A DNA stretch of 64,000 nucleotides from contig JBDTTU010000008.1 of assembly GCA_039930465.1 (NCBI GenBank), forward strand, positions 7,349 through 71,348, read 5' to 3'. Both the position numbers and the translations under genes were made by a program. Numbering within the stretch: the first letter of the stretch is position 1; every line of letters starts with the position of its first letter. The stretch comes from LMDS01 sp039930465 (GTDB taxonomy: Bacteria; Pseudomonadota; Gammaproteobacteria; Burkholderiales; Burkholderiaceae_C). Positions 7,973-15,075 of this stretch are shown here, piece after piece. The notes below the pieces were generated by a model. The model had not been told where the DNA came from, made no database searches, and saw nothing but the letters and a program-made list of their open reading frames with translations.

Positions 7973-7991
7973 GGTCATGGTTCAGTTTGAA
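7973..7991 (+). repeat. Left terminal inverted repeat of element 2
   Basis: Identical in all 19 bases to the left end of element 1 (4786-4804); the internal sequences diverge immediately afterwards. Confidence 0.9.
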
Positions 7992-8106
7992 ATCCTGAGC
8001 GGTACGAGAGCTGGCATGCCTTTTGCCGATGCGAGCGCTTCATAGCTTCAATGCATCCAAGTTACTTCAACGATATGCCCTAAGTGTTTGCGGCAGAACC
8101 TACTTT

Positions 8107-8131
8107 GTCGGTACAGTGAGACTGTACCGAC
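8107..8131. promoter_or_regulatory. Perfect 10-bp hairpin upstream of the DUF5678 gene
   Basis: GTCGGTACAG and CTGTACCGAC flank the 5-base loop TGAGA. It ends 31 bases before the start at 8163 and lacks a T run. It looks more like an operator or mRNA leader hairpin than a terminator. Confidence 0.5.
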
Positions 8132-8162
8132 GAAAATCTTTCAACATGGCGACGCTTTCCCC

Positions 8163-8405
8163 ATGACAGTTGATCCAACGCTGCAGCAAAACGTAGATGC
8201 CTTTTGCGGGCAACTGGATTCATTGCTCGCAATCTACGCTGGAAAGTACGTCGTCTTCGCAAACTCCCAACTGGTGAAAGTTTGTGACTCTCTATCGTCA
8301 GCGATGACGCTCGGCTACACCGAATTTGGCGATAGTCCTTTCTTGGTACAGCGTGTCGAGCCGCTGCGGACGCAGATCGACTTCCACGCTACATGCCGAG
8401 TCTGA
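8163..8405 (+). CDS. DUF5678-like small protein
   Basis: This 80-residue protein has the pattern YAGKYVVFANSQLVKVCDSLSSA followed by YTEFGDSPFLVQRV. This fits the DUF5678 domain, a small domain in which a 'GKYV' strand precedes a 'gdsleeA' helix and a final 'pflvhrV' strand. I chose the ATG at 8163; the open frame begins at 8088. Its last 13 bases overlap the start of the aspartic protease gene. DUF5678 genes are often found next to such proteases, but the role is not known. Confidence 0.65.
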   Translation: MTVDPTLQQNVDAFCGQLDSLLAIYAGKYVVFANSQLVKVCDSLSSAMTLGYTEFGDSPFLVQRVEPLRTQIDFHATCRV

Positions 8406-8842
8406 ATCTTCGATTCGACACGACTCACCGGCCTTTGATCTGCATCGAGGGCAAGCCAGGTATCCCGCTTCAACCCTCATTCGTGATGCATCCGCCCAAT
8501 GTTGTTCCGCGCTTCGTCGCAGACTTCTTGGTCGATACTGGTGCGACCGGATGTTGGGTAGAAGAGGATTTGATATCTTCTTGGCACCTCATGAGAGTGA
8601 TCCCGATGGTCACGCAGTCTGGGCGCAAACCCAGGGTTGACGGCTACGCCTACCCTCTATCTCTGCGTTTGCGGGAGCCGGGACAACCGCACAGTTGGTA
8701 TCACCAGACGTGGCCGGTTGGAACGGTGCCCGCCGGACATTTCGGTGGCGTTGTAAAGGGTTTGATAGGCATGGACCTTCTTCGCGGTGGCACGATTCAC
8801 TACGATGGGCCAGCTAACTCGTGTGTCCTGTCTTGGACCTAG
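8393..8842 (+). CDS. Retropepsin-like aspartic protease
   Basis: This 149-residue protein has the single-domain retropepsin signature FLVDTGATGCWVEEDLI (catalytic aspartate near residue 48) and a C-terminal GLIGMDLL hydrophobic-hydrophobic-G element. Such enzymes act as homodimers, each subunit supplying one DTG. It has no signal peptide, so cytoplasmic action is expected. It overlaps the DUF5678-like gene by 13 bases, which implies coupled translation. The substrate is unknown; the coupled partner is an obvious candidate substrate or adaptor. Confidence 0.75.
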   Translation: MPSLNLRFDTTHRPLICIEGKPGIPLQPSFVMHPPNVVPRFVADFLVDTGATGCWVEEDLISSWHLMRVIPMVTQSGRKPRVDGYAYPLSLRLREPGQPHSWYHQTWPVGTVPAGHFGGVVKGLIGMDLLRGGTIHYDGPANSCVLSWT

Positions 8843-8868
8843 TCGGTCAGCACGACTACCATAGACGC

Positions 8869-9096
8869 GTGGCCACCAAGCGCAAAGACTTCACTCAGAT
8901 CGCGTTCGACGTAGTGCGACTAGCCACTGGCGAAGTGACCGCGGCTGCACCCAGCAAAAGGGCAGGAGAGTGGGCGCTAGGGCGGGCTGCTTGGAGTTCG
9001 GGGAGGCCTATCAAGATGACGGCCGAGAGGCGTAAACAGATTGCCGCGAAGGCGGCGGCTACTCGTTGGGGAAGGAAATCTCCAACTGAGGCCTAG
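8869..9096 (+). CDS. Small basic protein, full form of a KRKDFTQIA/RWGK family
   Basis: This 75-residue protein begins with GTG at 8869 (KRKDFTQIAFDVVRLATGEVTA). It ends with MTAERRKQIAAKAAATRWGRK, a helix-rich basic motif seen in many small proteobacterial proteins of unknown function. The ATAGACGC sequence just before the start is also found before the homologue at 5880. The 3' end overlaps the convergent ATPase gene by 38 bases. DNA or RNA binding is plausible from the charge but not shown. Confidence 0.65.
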   Translation: MATKRKDFTQIAFDVVRLATGEVTAAAPSKRAGEWALGRAAWSSGRPIKMTAERRKQIAAKAAATRWGRKSPTEA

Positions 9097-10336
9097 TGCT
9101 GAATATTTCGGCTATTTCGTCAGTCAAACGACCTTCACGCAGCCCTTTCAAAATTACATAGGGCTGCATCATCGGGTCCGAAAACCTATACCTGTAATTT
9201 CGAGGCGTGCCAGTTCTCTGTAACACGCGCCCTCTATCTTCGTCGGTGAAAGCATTCATGTGGAGCGCAAATGTCGATGCCACGTAGTTCTTTCCTGGAA
9301 TGATTTTATTGAGTGGTGACGCTACCGCAGTTTGCTGAAAGCGACCAAGCTCATCTGTCGCTGCAAATGCACACGCCAACAAGACAGGGGCGTACAGAGT
9401 ATCTTCGGCGCGTTGACTTCGGACGGCCATTACATATTTCTCTTTGATAGAGCCGTCCAATTCAGCTATTGCCCCGTCCAAGGCCCTGTCTACGTCTTCG
9501 TGCACCACATGCAATCTGCGACTATCGATCGCATGGCGAGCCGCGTACATAGCGAGCGAATGGGTGTAGTACGGGAGGCCGCGTGATAGGAAAATCATCT
9601 TCCACACCGCATTGGCATCCGTCGCCAGTCCGCAACGGTTGTAGCGGGTCAGTACCAACTGCTTCAACTCCTCCGTTGACATTCTCGGCATCTTTACCTG
9701 TATTAGGCATCGAGTGATTGACTCATGCCCGGCAACAAGATTAGAAATATCCTCTGCTACGCCGACGATAATTACCGTCACGTTGACTGAGTAATCAGAT
9801 AGAGCCTTAATGGTGTTGGCAACGAGCTGAGTCGTCAGCTTGCTCTGTATTACGTCGAACTCGTCCAAGACGATGATTGGGATATGGTTGCTGTCGAACT
9901 CAGACAAAACCAATTGAACGTCATCTGGCGTCAAGTCATCGCCGAAGTCTTCCGAGATTTTTTTTGTGACTGGTCCGCTGAGAGATTCAGCAACATAACT
10001 CATTCTCTTGAATACTTTCTTCCAGAGCGAAGCGAATGTGTCTAACGGGTCGCAATTAACTCGTACGTATATAAGCTCTCGATTTGGTCGATGGAGCACG
10101 AGAGATAGGACATTTGCTAGAGATGTCTTGCCTACGCCCCGCTCGCCGAAGACTATTCCATGCTTGCCGCGCTGATTTACAGCGTCCTCAAGCGAGGCAA
10201 TTTGCGATCCACGTCCTGAGAAAAGGTCGCGCTCTTGAACGGGTGAGCCAGGCGAGAACGCCTCCGTGACATCGGCCCTAAGTGCCGCCCAATCATCCGG
10301 CGTCAGTTGTCTGGCTGCTCTCGCCATCTTGGCCAT
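9059..10336 (-). CDS. AAA+ ATPase of the Orc1/Cdc6-like type
   Basis: This 425-residue protein has Walker A GERGVGKTSLA (about residues 64-74) and Walker B IIVLDEFD (about 155-162). It continues with a sensor-1-like IIVGVAED and a RCLIQVKMPRMSTEEL lid segment. The C-terminal half contains a winged-helix-like region and the tail FSDPMMQPYVILKGL. This order fits Orc1/Cdc6-like and AAA_16-type ATPases, including accessory ATPases of mobile elements. Codon use and base composition (near 50% GC by eye) differ strongly from the chromosome. Three CAAAATA repeats with exact 20-bp spacing precede the start. Initiator, target selection or defence roles are all possible. Confidence 0.75.
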   Translation of the reverse strand: MAKMARAARQLTPDDWAALRADVTEAFSPGSPVQERDLFSGRGSQIASLEDAVNQRGKHGIVFGERGVGKTSLANVLSLVLHRPNRELIYVRVNCDPLDTFASLWKKVFKRMSYVAESLSGPVTKKISEDFGDDLTPDDVQLVLSEFDSNHIPIIVLDEFDVIQSKLTTQLVANTIKALSDYSVNVTVIIVGVAEDISNLVAGHESITRCLIQVKMPRMSTEELKQLVLTRYNRCGLATDANAVWKMIFLSRGLPYYTHSLAMYAARHAIDSRRLHVVHEDVDRALDGAIAELDGSIKEKYVMAVRSQRAEDTLYAPVLLACAFAATDELGRFQQTAVASPLNKIIPGKNYVASTFALHMNAFTDEDRGRVLQRTGTPRNYRYRFSDPMMQPYVILKGLREGRLTDEIAEIFSTRPQLEISFPNE

Positions 10337-10351
10337 GCGGTGCGCTGTCTG

Positions 10352-10403
10352 TTAGCAAAATATAACTATAACAGACAAAATATAGATTTGTTAGACAAAA
10401 TAG
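10352..10403. promoter_or_regulatory. Three direct repeats with 20-bp period upstream of the ATPase
   Basis: CAAAATA occurs at 10356, 10376 and 10396, in the fuller forms TTAGCAAAATATA, ACAGACAAAATATA and TTAGACAAAATAG. The exact 20-bp step, about two helical turns, resembles binding sites for one protein along one DNA face. The region is AT-rich and ends 16 bp from the ATPase start. Confidence 0.6.
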
Positions 10404-10437
10404 ATCGTGATCGCATGCATTCCAAGATTGGCGCCGG

Positions 10438-10814
10438 TGCTGAACAAGTCCAATGAGGGAGACCCTTCGGTCGTCGAAGCAAAGCGGCGCTACAGCCCTG
10501 CGGTGTGCACTCGCGCCACGAGGAACGTGGTGTGCAGCGCGCCCGCGATGGACAAGATTTCCACTTCACACGTCGTGAGCGCCAATCTGACTACGCGCAT
10601 GGGCATGCGTCGCTTCACGCGGCTGACCAATTCATTCTCGAAGAAGTTCGAGAACCACATGCACGCGGTCAGCTTCTACTTCATGGTCTACAACTTCGTG
10701 AAGGTTCACGGCACTGTGAAGACCACGCCGGCCATTGCAGCAGGCGTCACAACGCTGCGCTGGACGATGGAAGACATTGTTGAAATGGCCGATACATTTC
10801 GCGGTTCAAACTGA
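10438..10814 (+). pseudogene. Truncated IS1-family-like transposase remnant
   Basis: The reading frame matches the last 126 or so residues of the transposase at 7107-7955 with high identity, from LNKS onward. It lacks the helix-turn-helix and both catalytic aspartates. The glutamate is also lost, because HVERANL has become HVVSANL. The stop again lies in the right inverted repeat. It cannot encode an active transposase. Confidence 0.85.
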
Positions 10815-10823
10815 ACCATGCCC
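10805..10823 (-). repeat. Right terminal inverted repeat of element 2
   Basis: TTCAAACTGAACCATGCCC matches the element 1 right end at 18 of 19 bases (A to C at position 17). Confidence 0.8.
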
Positions 10824-10874
10824 GTTGGCCTGACCAAAAAAGCGGGTTGTCGGCCCGACGCAATAATCAACGCT

Positions 10875-11690
10875 ATGACTTTTCGCCGCCAATTCCTGCT
10901 GGGCAGCCTCGCCTTGCCGCTCTCTAGCGCCTGGGCTCAACAACTCCGCTCGCTGGAAGACCCGTTGCGCCTGGGCGCGGAAAACGCGCTCGTCGACTCC
11001 GGCCTGGCCTCTGCGCTGCAAAAGGCCTTCGGGCGTGACACCGGCGTGGCAGTTCAACTCGTTCGCAGCCCCGCGCTGACCTTGCTGGCCACCGTGGAGC
11101 GCGGCGAGGTCGACGCGGCCCTGTGCAACGCCCCCGAGGCCGAGGCCAAGCTCGAAAAACAAACGCTCGTTCACGACCGCCGCCTGCTCGCGCGAGGCGA
11201 ATACGTGATCGTCGGCCCGGCGGTCAAGCGCAAGGTGCGCGACCCGGCCGACGTCGCGGGGGGAAAGGACGTGGCGCAGGCACTGGCGCAGATCCGCGAG
11301 ATGGCAGTTGCGACTCCGGGGCTGCTGAGCTTCCTGTCGGCAGGCGACGGCTCGGGCACGCACCTGGCCGAGCAGGCCCTGTGGCGCGCAGCCAAGGTCG
11401 CGCCGGCCGCGCCCTGGTATGAGAAGGCCGAACCTTCCATCGGTCTGGCGGCCCAGGCGCGCGCGCTCAACGCCTATGCACTGGTCGAGCGTGGCGTGTG
11501 GGCCGCGTACGGCGGTGCGCCGCTGGCGGTGCTGGTCGACGCCGACCCGCTGTTGGTTGAAGAAGTGCACGTGATGCGGCCGTTCCGCTCCAACCACCCG
11601 GCTGGCAAGCTGTTCGTGGACTGGGTCGGCGGGCCGAAGGGCCGCAGGGTGGCGGCCACGCATCGGGGGTACAAGGGCGCGGCGGGTTGA
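10875..11690 (+). CDS. TupA-like tungstate/molybdate-type substrate-binding protein
   Basis: This 271-residue exported protein starts with the twin-arginine-like signal MTFRRQFLLGSLALPLSSAWAQ. The mature part (LGAENALVDSGLASAL ... GVAVQLVRSPALTLLATVERGEVDAALCNAPEAEAKL) follows the pattern of TupA-like anion-binding proteins that deliver tungstate or molybdate to an ABC importer. The usual permease and ATPase genes are absent next to it; a MOSC protein gene follows after 7 bases. I start at 10875, where the signal peptide begins. The binding specificity is inferred. Confidence 0.75.
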   Translation: MTFRRQFLLGSLALPLSSAWAQQLRSLEDPLRLGAENALVDSGLASALQKAFGRDTGVAVQLVRSPALTLLATVERGEVDAALCNAPEAEAKLEKQTLVHDRRLLARGEYVIVGPAVKRKVRDPADVAGGKDVAQALAQIREMAVATPGLLSFLSAGDGSGTHLAEQALWRAAKVAPAAPWYEKAEPSIGLAAQARALNAYALVERGVWAAYGGAPLAVLVDADPLLVEEVHVMRPFRSNHPAGKLFVDWVGGPKGRRVAATHRGYKGAAG

Positions 11691-11697
11691 ACTGGCA

Positions 11698-12279
11698 ATG
11701 CCCGCCACACTGATCAGCCTGAACATCGCCGCCGCTCGCCCACTGGCCGTCGACGGGCGCGAGGTGATGAGCGGCATAGTCAAGCGCAGCGTGGCCGGCC
11801 CGGTCGAGGTGCGCGCGACCGGCCTGGCTGGCGACGAACAGGCCGATCTGTCGGTCCATGGCGGCTTGAGCAAGGCGGTCTACGCCTACCCGAGCGAACA
11901 CTACGGCTTCTGGCAGACGGTGCGCGCGCAGGCGAAGGTGGCGGGCTGGGACGCCGTGCTCCCGCCCGGTGCGATGGGTGAAAACCTCACGCTGCGGGGC
12001 TTGCTCGAAACCGGCGTGTGGATCGGCGACGTGTTGCGCTTCGCAGATTGCGAGCTCGCGGTCAGCGAGCCACGTTTCCCGTGTTTCAAGTTCAACGCGG
12101 TGATGGGCTTCAACCAGGCCTCGAAGCTGATGGTTGCGAACGGGTGGTGCGGCTTTTACCTGGCGGTGCGGGTGCCTGGCATGCTGCGCGCCGGCGAAAG
12201 CTTCGAGCTGGTGCCGGGCCCGCGCGAAGTTGGCATCACGGAATTGTTCCGCTCCCGCGTCTCGCGCGGGCGACGCTGA
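11698..12279 (+). CDS. MOSC-domain protein, YiiM-like
   Basis: This 193-residue protein covers the MOSC fold found in molybdenum-cofactor sulfurases and YiiM. The stretches GDEQADLSVHGGLSKAVYAYPSEHY and GAMGENLTLRGL are family hallmarks. The conserved cysteine in EPRFPCFKF is the expected molybdenum ligand. YiiM-type enzymes reduce N-hydroxylated compounds. Its gene is 7 bases behind the TupA-like gene, which suggests the pair serves molybdenum or tungsten supply and use. Confidence 0.85.
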   Translation: MPATLISLNIAAARPLAVDGREVMSGIVKRSVAGPVEVRATGLAGDEQADLSVHGGLSKAVYAYPSEHYGFWQTVRAQAKVAGWDAVLPPGAMGENLTLRGLLETGVWIGDVLRFADCELAVSEPRFPCFKFNAVMGFNQASKLMVANGWCGFYLAVRVPGMLRAGESFELVPGPREVGITELFRSRVSRGRR

Positions 12280-12425
12280 GGCCGGCATCCGTGCCGCTTG
12301 TTACACGACCCCGCGCGTGACACACGGCCAGCGGCAGACCATCATTACATTGCGGCAGTCGCAGCTCGGGCTCTCGACCCGGCCGGCGCTTCATCCTTCG
12401 ATCCACCTCACAACGAAAGCAAGCC

Positions 12426-12917
12426 ATGAGCATCATCAGTTTCTTCAAGGACGCAGGCGAAAAACTCTTCGGTAGCAAGCCAGCCGCAGCCGCGGCGCCC
12501 GATGCGGGGGCCTTGCAGGCGCAGGCCGACGCTGCCAACCAGACCGCGGCCACTGCGATCGCCGGCTACATCAACGCCCAGGGCCTGAGCGTCAACGCGC
12601 TTGACGTGAGCTTCGACGGCGCCAGCGGCGCCGTGACGGTGGCCGGCGAAACCGCGGACCAGAGCACAAAAGAGAAGGTCGTGCTGTGCTGCGGCAACGT
12701 GCACGGCGTGGCCCAGGTCAACGACATGCTCACGGTGCGCGAGCCGGCCGACGAGTCGCGCTACTACACCGTGGTGCGCGGCGACACGCTCTCGGCCATC
12801 TCGAAGGCGATGTACGGCAACGCCAACCAGTACCCGAAGATCTTCGAAGCCAACAAGCCGATGCTGAGCCACCCGGACAAGATCTACCCGGGCCAGCTGC
12901 TGCGCATTCCGGCCTAA
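12426..12917 (+). CDS. lysM: BON-LysM protein (YgaU/Kbp-like)
   Basis: This 163-residue protein has a BON domain (about residues 35-100, INAQGLSVNALDVSFDGASG) followed by a LysM domain (about 110-162, YTVVRGDTLSAISKAMYG). That is the exact architecture of Escherichia coli YgaU/Kbp, which binds potassium. It has no signal peptide, as in that family. A GAAAGCAAG purine stretch precedes the ATG. The gene appears to be single. Confidence 0.9.
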   Translation: MSIISFFKDAGEKLFGSKPAAAAAPDAGALQAQADAANQTAATAIAGYINAQGLSVNALDVSFDGASGAVTVAGETADQSTKEKVVLCCGNVHGVAQVNDMLTVREPADESRYYTVVRGDTLSAISKAMYGNANQYPKIFEANKPMLSHPDKIYPGQLLRIPA

Positions 12918-12964
12918 AGATGGTGCCCCTCGCCTGACGGATACGTCCGGCGCTCGGCCCGCAC

Positions 12965-14068
12965 TCAAGCCGTAACGGTCTCCAGCGGCGGGTAGTCGAT
13001 GTAACCCGCCGCGCCGCCGCCGTACAGCGTATCGCGGTTCAGCGGCGCGAGCGGGGCGTCTTCACGCAGGCGGCGCACGAGATCCGGGTTGCTGATGAAG
13101 AGTTTGCCGAAAGCCACCAGATCGGCCGCACCATTCGCCACCGCGTCGAGCGCCATCGCCCGCGTGTAGCCGTTGTTGACCATCCACGCGCCGTGTTCGT
13201 TGCCGTGCTTGAAGCGGCTGCGCAGGGCGGCGTAGTCGAACGGCGCCACGTCGCGCGGTCCACCGGTCGCGCCTTCGACGACATGGATGAACGCCAGCTT
13301 CAGCGGCGCGAGCTGCTCGACCACGTGGTTGAACAAACCCTGGGCGTCGCTGTCTTGTTTGGCGTCGTTGGCCGGCGTCACCGGCGACAGGCGCACGCCG
13401 GTGCGGCCGGCGCCGATCTCGGCGACGATGGCGCTCATCACCTCGACCAACAGGCGGGCGCGGTTTTCTTTCGAGCCACCGTAGGCATCGCTGCGGTCGT
13501 TGACGCTGTCGCGCAGGAACTGCTCCAGCAGGTAACCGTTGGCGCCGTGCACCTCCACACCGTCGAAGCCGGCATCGATCGCATTGCGCGCCGCTTGCCG
13601 GTATTCGGCCACGATGCGCGGCAGCTCGTCGAGACGCAGGGCGCGCGGCTCGGACACATCCTCGAAACCCTGCGCCGTGAAGGTCTTGCCGATCGCGCGC
13701 CGCACCGTGCTCGACACCGGCGCTTGCCCGTTCGGCTGCAGCGACACATGCGAGATGCGCCCCACGTGCCACAGTTGCACCACGATCTTTCCGCCCTTGG
13801 CGTGCACCGCGCTGGTGACGCGGCGCCAGCCGGCCACCTGCTCGGCGCTGTAGATGCCTGGCGTGTCGAGATACCCCTGCCCTTCGGCCGAGATCTGCGT
13901 GGCTTCGGTGACGATCAGCCCGGCGGTCGCACGCTGCTCGTAGTAGTTGGCCATCATCGGCGTGGGCACCTGGCCCGGGCCGGCGCGGTCACGCGTCAGC
14001 GGCGCCATCACGATGCGGTTGGCGGTGGCGATGTCGCCGAAGCGGGTCGGTTCGAACAGGCTGGTCAT
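12965..14068 (-). CDS. Old yellow enzyme family ene-reductase (NemA/XenB-like)
   Basis: This 367-residue FMN-dependent NAD(P)H oxidoreductase would reduce activated alkenes, quinones or nitro compounds in the cytosol. Visible hallmarks are the start LFEPTRFGDIATANRIVMAPLTRDRA, the substrate-binding HGANGYLLEQFLRDSVNDR (histidine and asparagine pair), and the C-terminal FMN-phosphate segment NPDLVRRLREDAPL. Full length. It is divergent from rlmJ. Confidence 0.93.
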   Translation of the reverse strand: MTSLFEPTRFGDIATANRIVMAPLTRDRAGPGQVPTPMMANYYEQRATAGLIVTEATQISAEGQGYLDTPGIYSAEQVAGWRRVTSAVHAKGGKIVVQLWHVGRISHVSLQPNGQAPVSSTVRRAIGKTFTAQGFEDVSEPRALRLDELPRIVAEYRQAARNAIDAGFDGVEVHGANGYLLEQFLRDSVNDRSDAYGGSKENRARLLVEVMSAIVAEIGAGRTGVRLSPVTPANDAKQDSDAQGLFNHVVEQLAPLKLAFIHVVEGATGGPRDVAPFDYAALRSRFKHGNEHGAWMVNNGYTRAMALDAVANGAADLVAFGKLFISNPDLVRRLREDAPLAPLNRDTLYGGGAAGYIDYPPLETVTA

Positions 14069-14209
14069 GCTGGGGCTTGGGAGTTGAATGGCTCGATGCT
14101 AGGGCCGGCGGCAACAACATTGCTGGCAATGGCGCCGGCCCAAACCGGCTATACGCGCCCGGCGCGCCGACGGGCGCGATACAGTCCCGAACGGATTTCT
14201 GGAAACACC

Positions 14210-15052
14210 ATGCTCGCCTACCGACACGCCTTTCACGCGGGCAATCACGCCGACGTGCTCAAGCACACCGTGCTCACGCTCGTGCTGCGCTACATGAACG
14301 CCAAGGACAAGCCCTATCGCGTGATCGACACCCACGCCGGCGCCGGCGGTTATTCGCTCGAAGGCCGTTTCGCGCAGAAGAAGGGCGAGTTCGAGCAGGG
14401 CATTCTTCGCCTGTGGGACCGCACCGATCTGCCGCCGGCCGTGGCCGATTACGTGGCGCTGGTGCGCCAGTTCAACCCCGACGGCCGCCTCGAGCAGTAC
14501 CCCGGCTCGCCGGCCTTCGCGCAGATGGTGCTGCGTGCACAAGACCAGCTGCGATTGTTCGAGCTGCACCCGACCGACCACCGCATCCTCGCGTCGTACA
14601 TCGGTGGCGTGAAAGGCGCAGAGGTCTTCGATACCGACGGCTTCGACGGTCTGAAGGGCCAGGTACCGCCCTCGACCCGCCGCGCGCTGGTGCTGATGGA
14701 CCCGAGCTACGAAGGCCACAAGGACTACGGGCGTGTGATCACGTCATTGCGCGAAGCCGTTCTGCGCTTCCCCGAAGGCGTCTACATGGTCTGGTACCCG
14801 CAGGTCAGCAAGCTCGAAGCGGCGCAGTTGCCCAAGCGGCTCGAAGCGCTGGCGCCCAAGGGCTGGTTGCACGCGCGCCTCACGGTGCAGCAGCCCGACC
14901 AACAGGGCTTCGGCCTGGCCGGCAGCGGCGTCTTCATCCTCAACCCGCCGTTCACGCTGCACGACGAGCTGCTGACGATCCTGCCCTACCTCACCGAGGT
15001 GCTGGGCCAGTACGACGGCGCGAACTACCTGCTGGAGCAGCGCACGGCCTGA
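14210..15052 (+). CDS. rlmJ: 23S rRNA (adenine2030-N6)-methyltransferase
   Basis: RlmJ methylates A2030 of 23S rRNA using S-adenosylmethionine. The 280-residue protein starts MLAYRHAFHAGNHADVLKH, a near-invariant N-terminus of the family. It carries the SAM loop DTHAGAGGY and the catalytic DPSYE motif (a DPPY variant). I start at 14210, with GGAAAC 6-8 bases upstream. It stands alone between the ene-reductase and a convergent regulator. Confidence 0.95.
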   Translation: MLAYRHAFHAGNHADVLKHTVLTLVLRYMNAKDKPYRVIDTHAGAGGYSLEGRFAQKKGEFEQGILRLWDRTDLPPAVADYVALVRQFNPDGRLEQYPGSPAFAQMVLRAQDQLRLFELHPTDHRILASYIGGVKGAEVFDTDGFDGLKGQVPPSTRRALVLMDPSYEGHKDYGRVITSLREAVLRFPEGVYMVWYPQVSKLEAAQLPKRLEALAPKGWLHARLTVQQPDQQGFGLAGSGVFILNPPFTLHDELLTILPYLTEVLGQYDGANYLLEQRTA

Positions 15053-15075
15053 GAGTGTGAGCCCCTGGCGCGCGC

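Larger units (their letters stand above)
7973..10823 (+). mobile_element. Element 2: related element with dead transposase and different cargo (2.85 kb)
   Basis: The left end at 7973-7991 is identical to that of element 1. The right end at 10805-10823 matches at 18 of 19 positions. Only the 3' third of the transposase gene remains. The cargo is a DUF5678/retropepsin pair, a small basic protein and an AAA+ ATPase. The 8 bp to the right (GTTGGCCT) do not duplicate GCTGACTT exactly, so the outer target duplication has decayed or never existed. The element may be moved in trans by the intact neighbour. Confidence 0.75.

Noticed and set aside
10352..10403. The three CAAAATA repeats as a CRISPR array
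   Set aside because: The repeats are too short, spaced by 13 bases, and there are no cas genes.
10824..10831. GTTGGCCT as the right target duplication of element 2
   Set aside because: It matches GCTGACTT at only 5 of 8 positions, so a duplication cannot be claimed.
13193..14209. An N-terminal extension of rlmJ across the ene-reductase gene
   Set aside because: The conserved RlmJ start (MLAYRHAFHAGNHAD) and ribosome site are at 14210; the rest is antisense.
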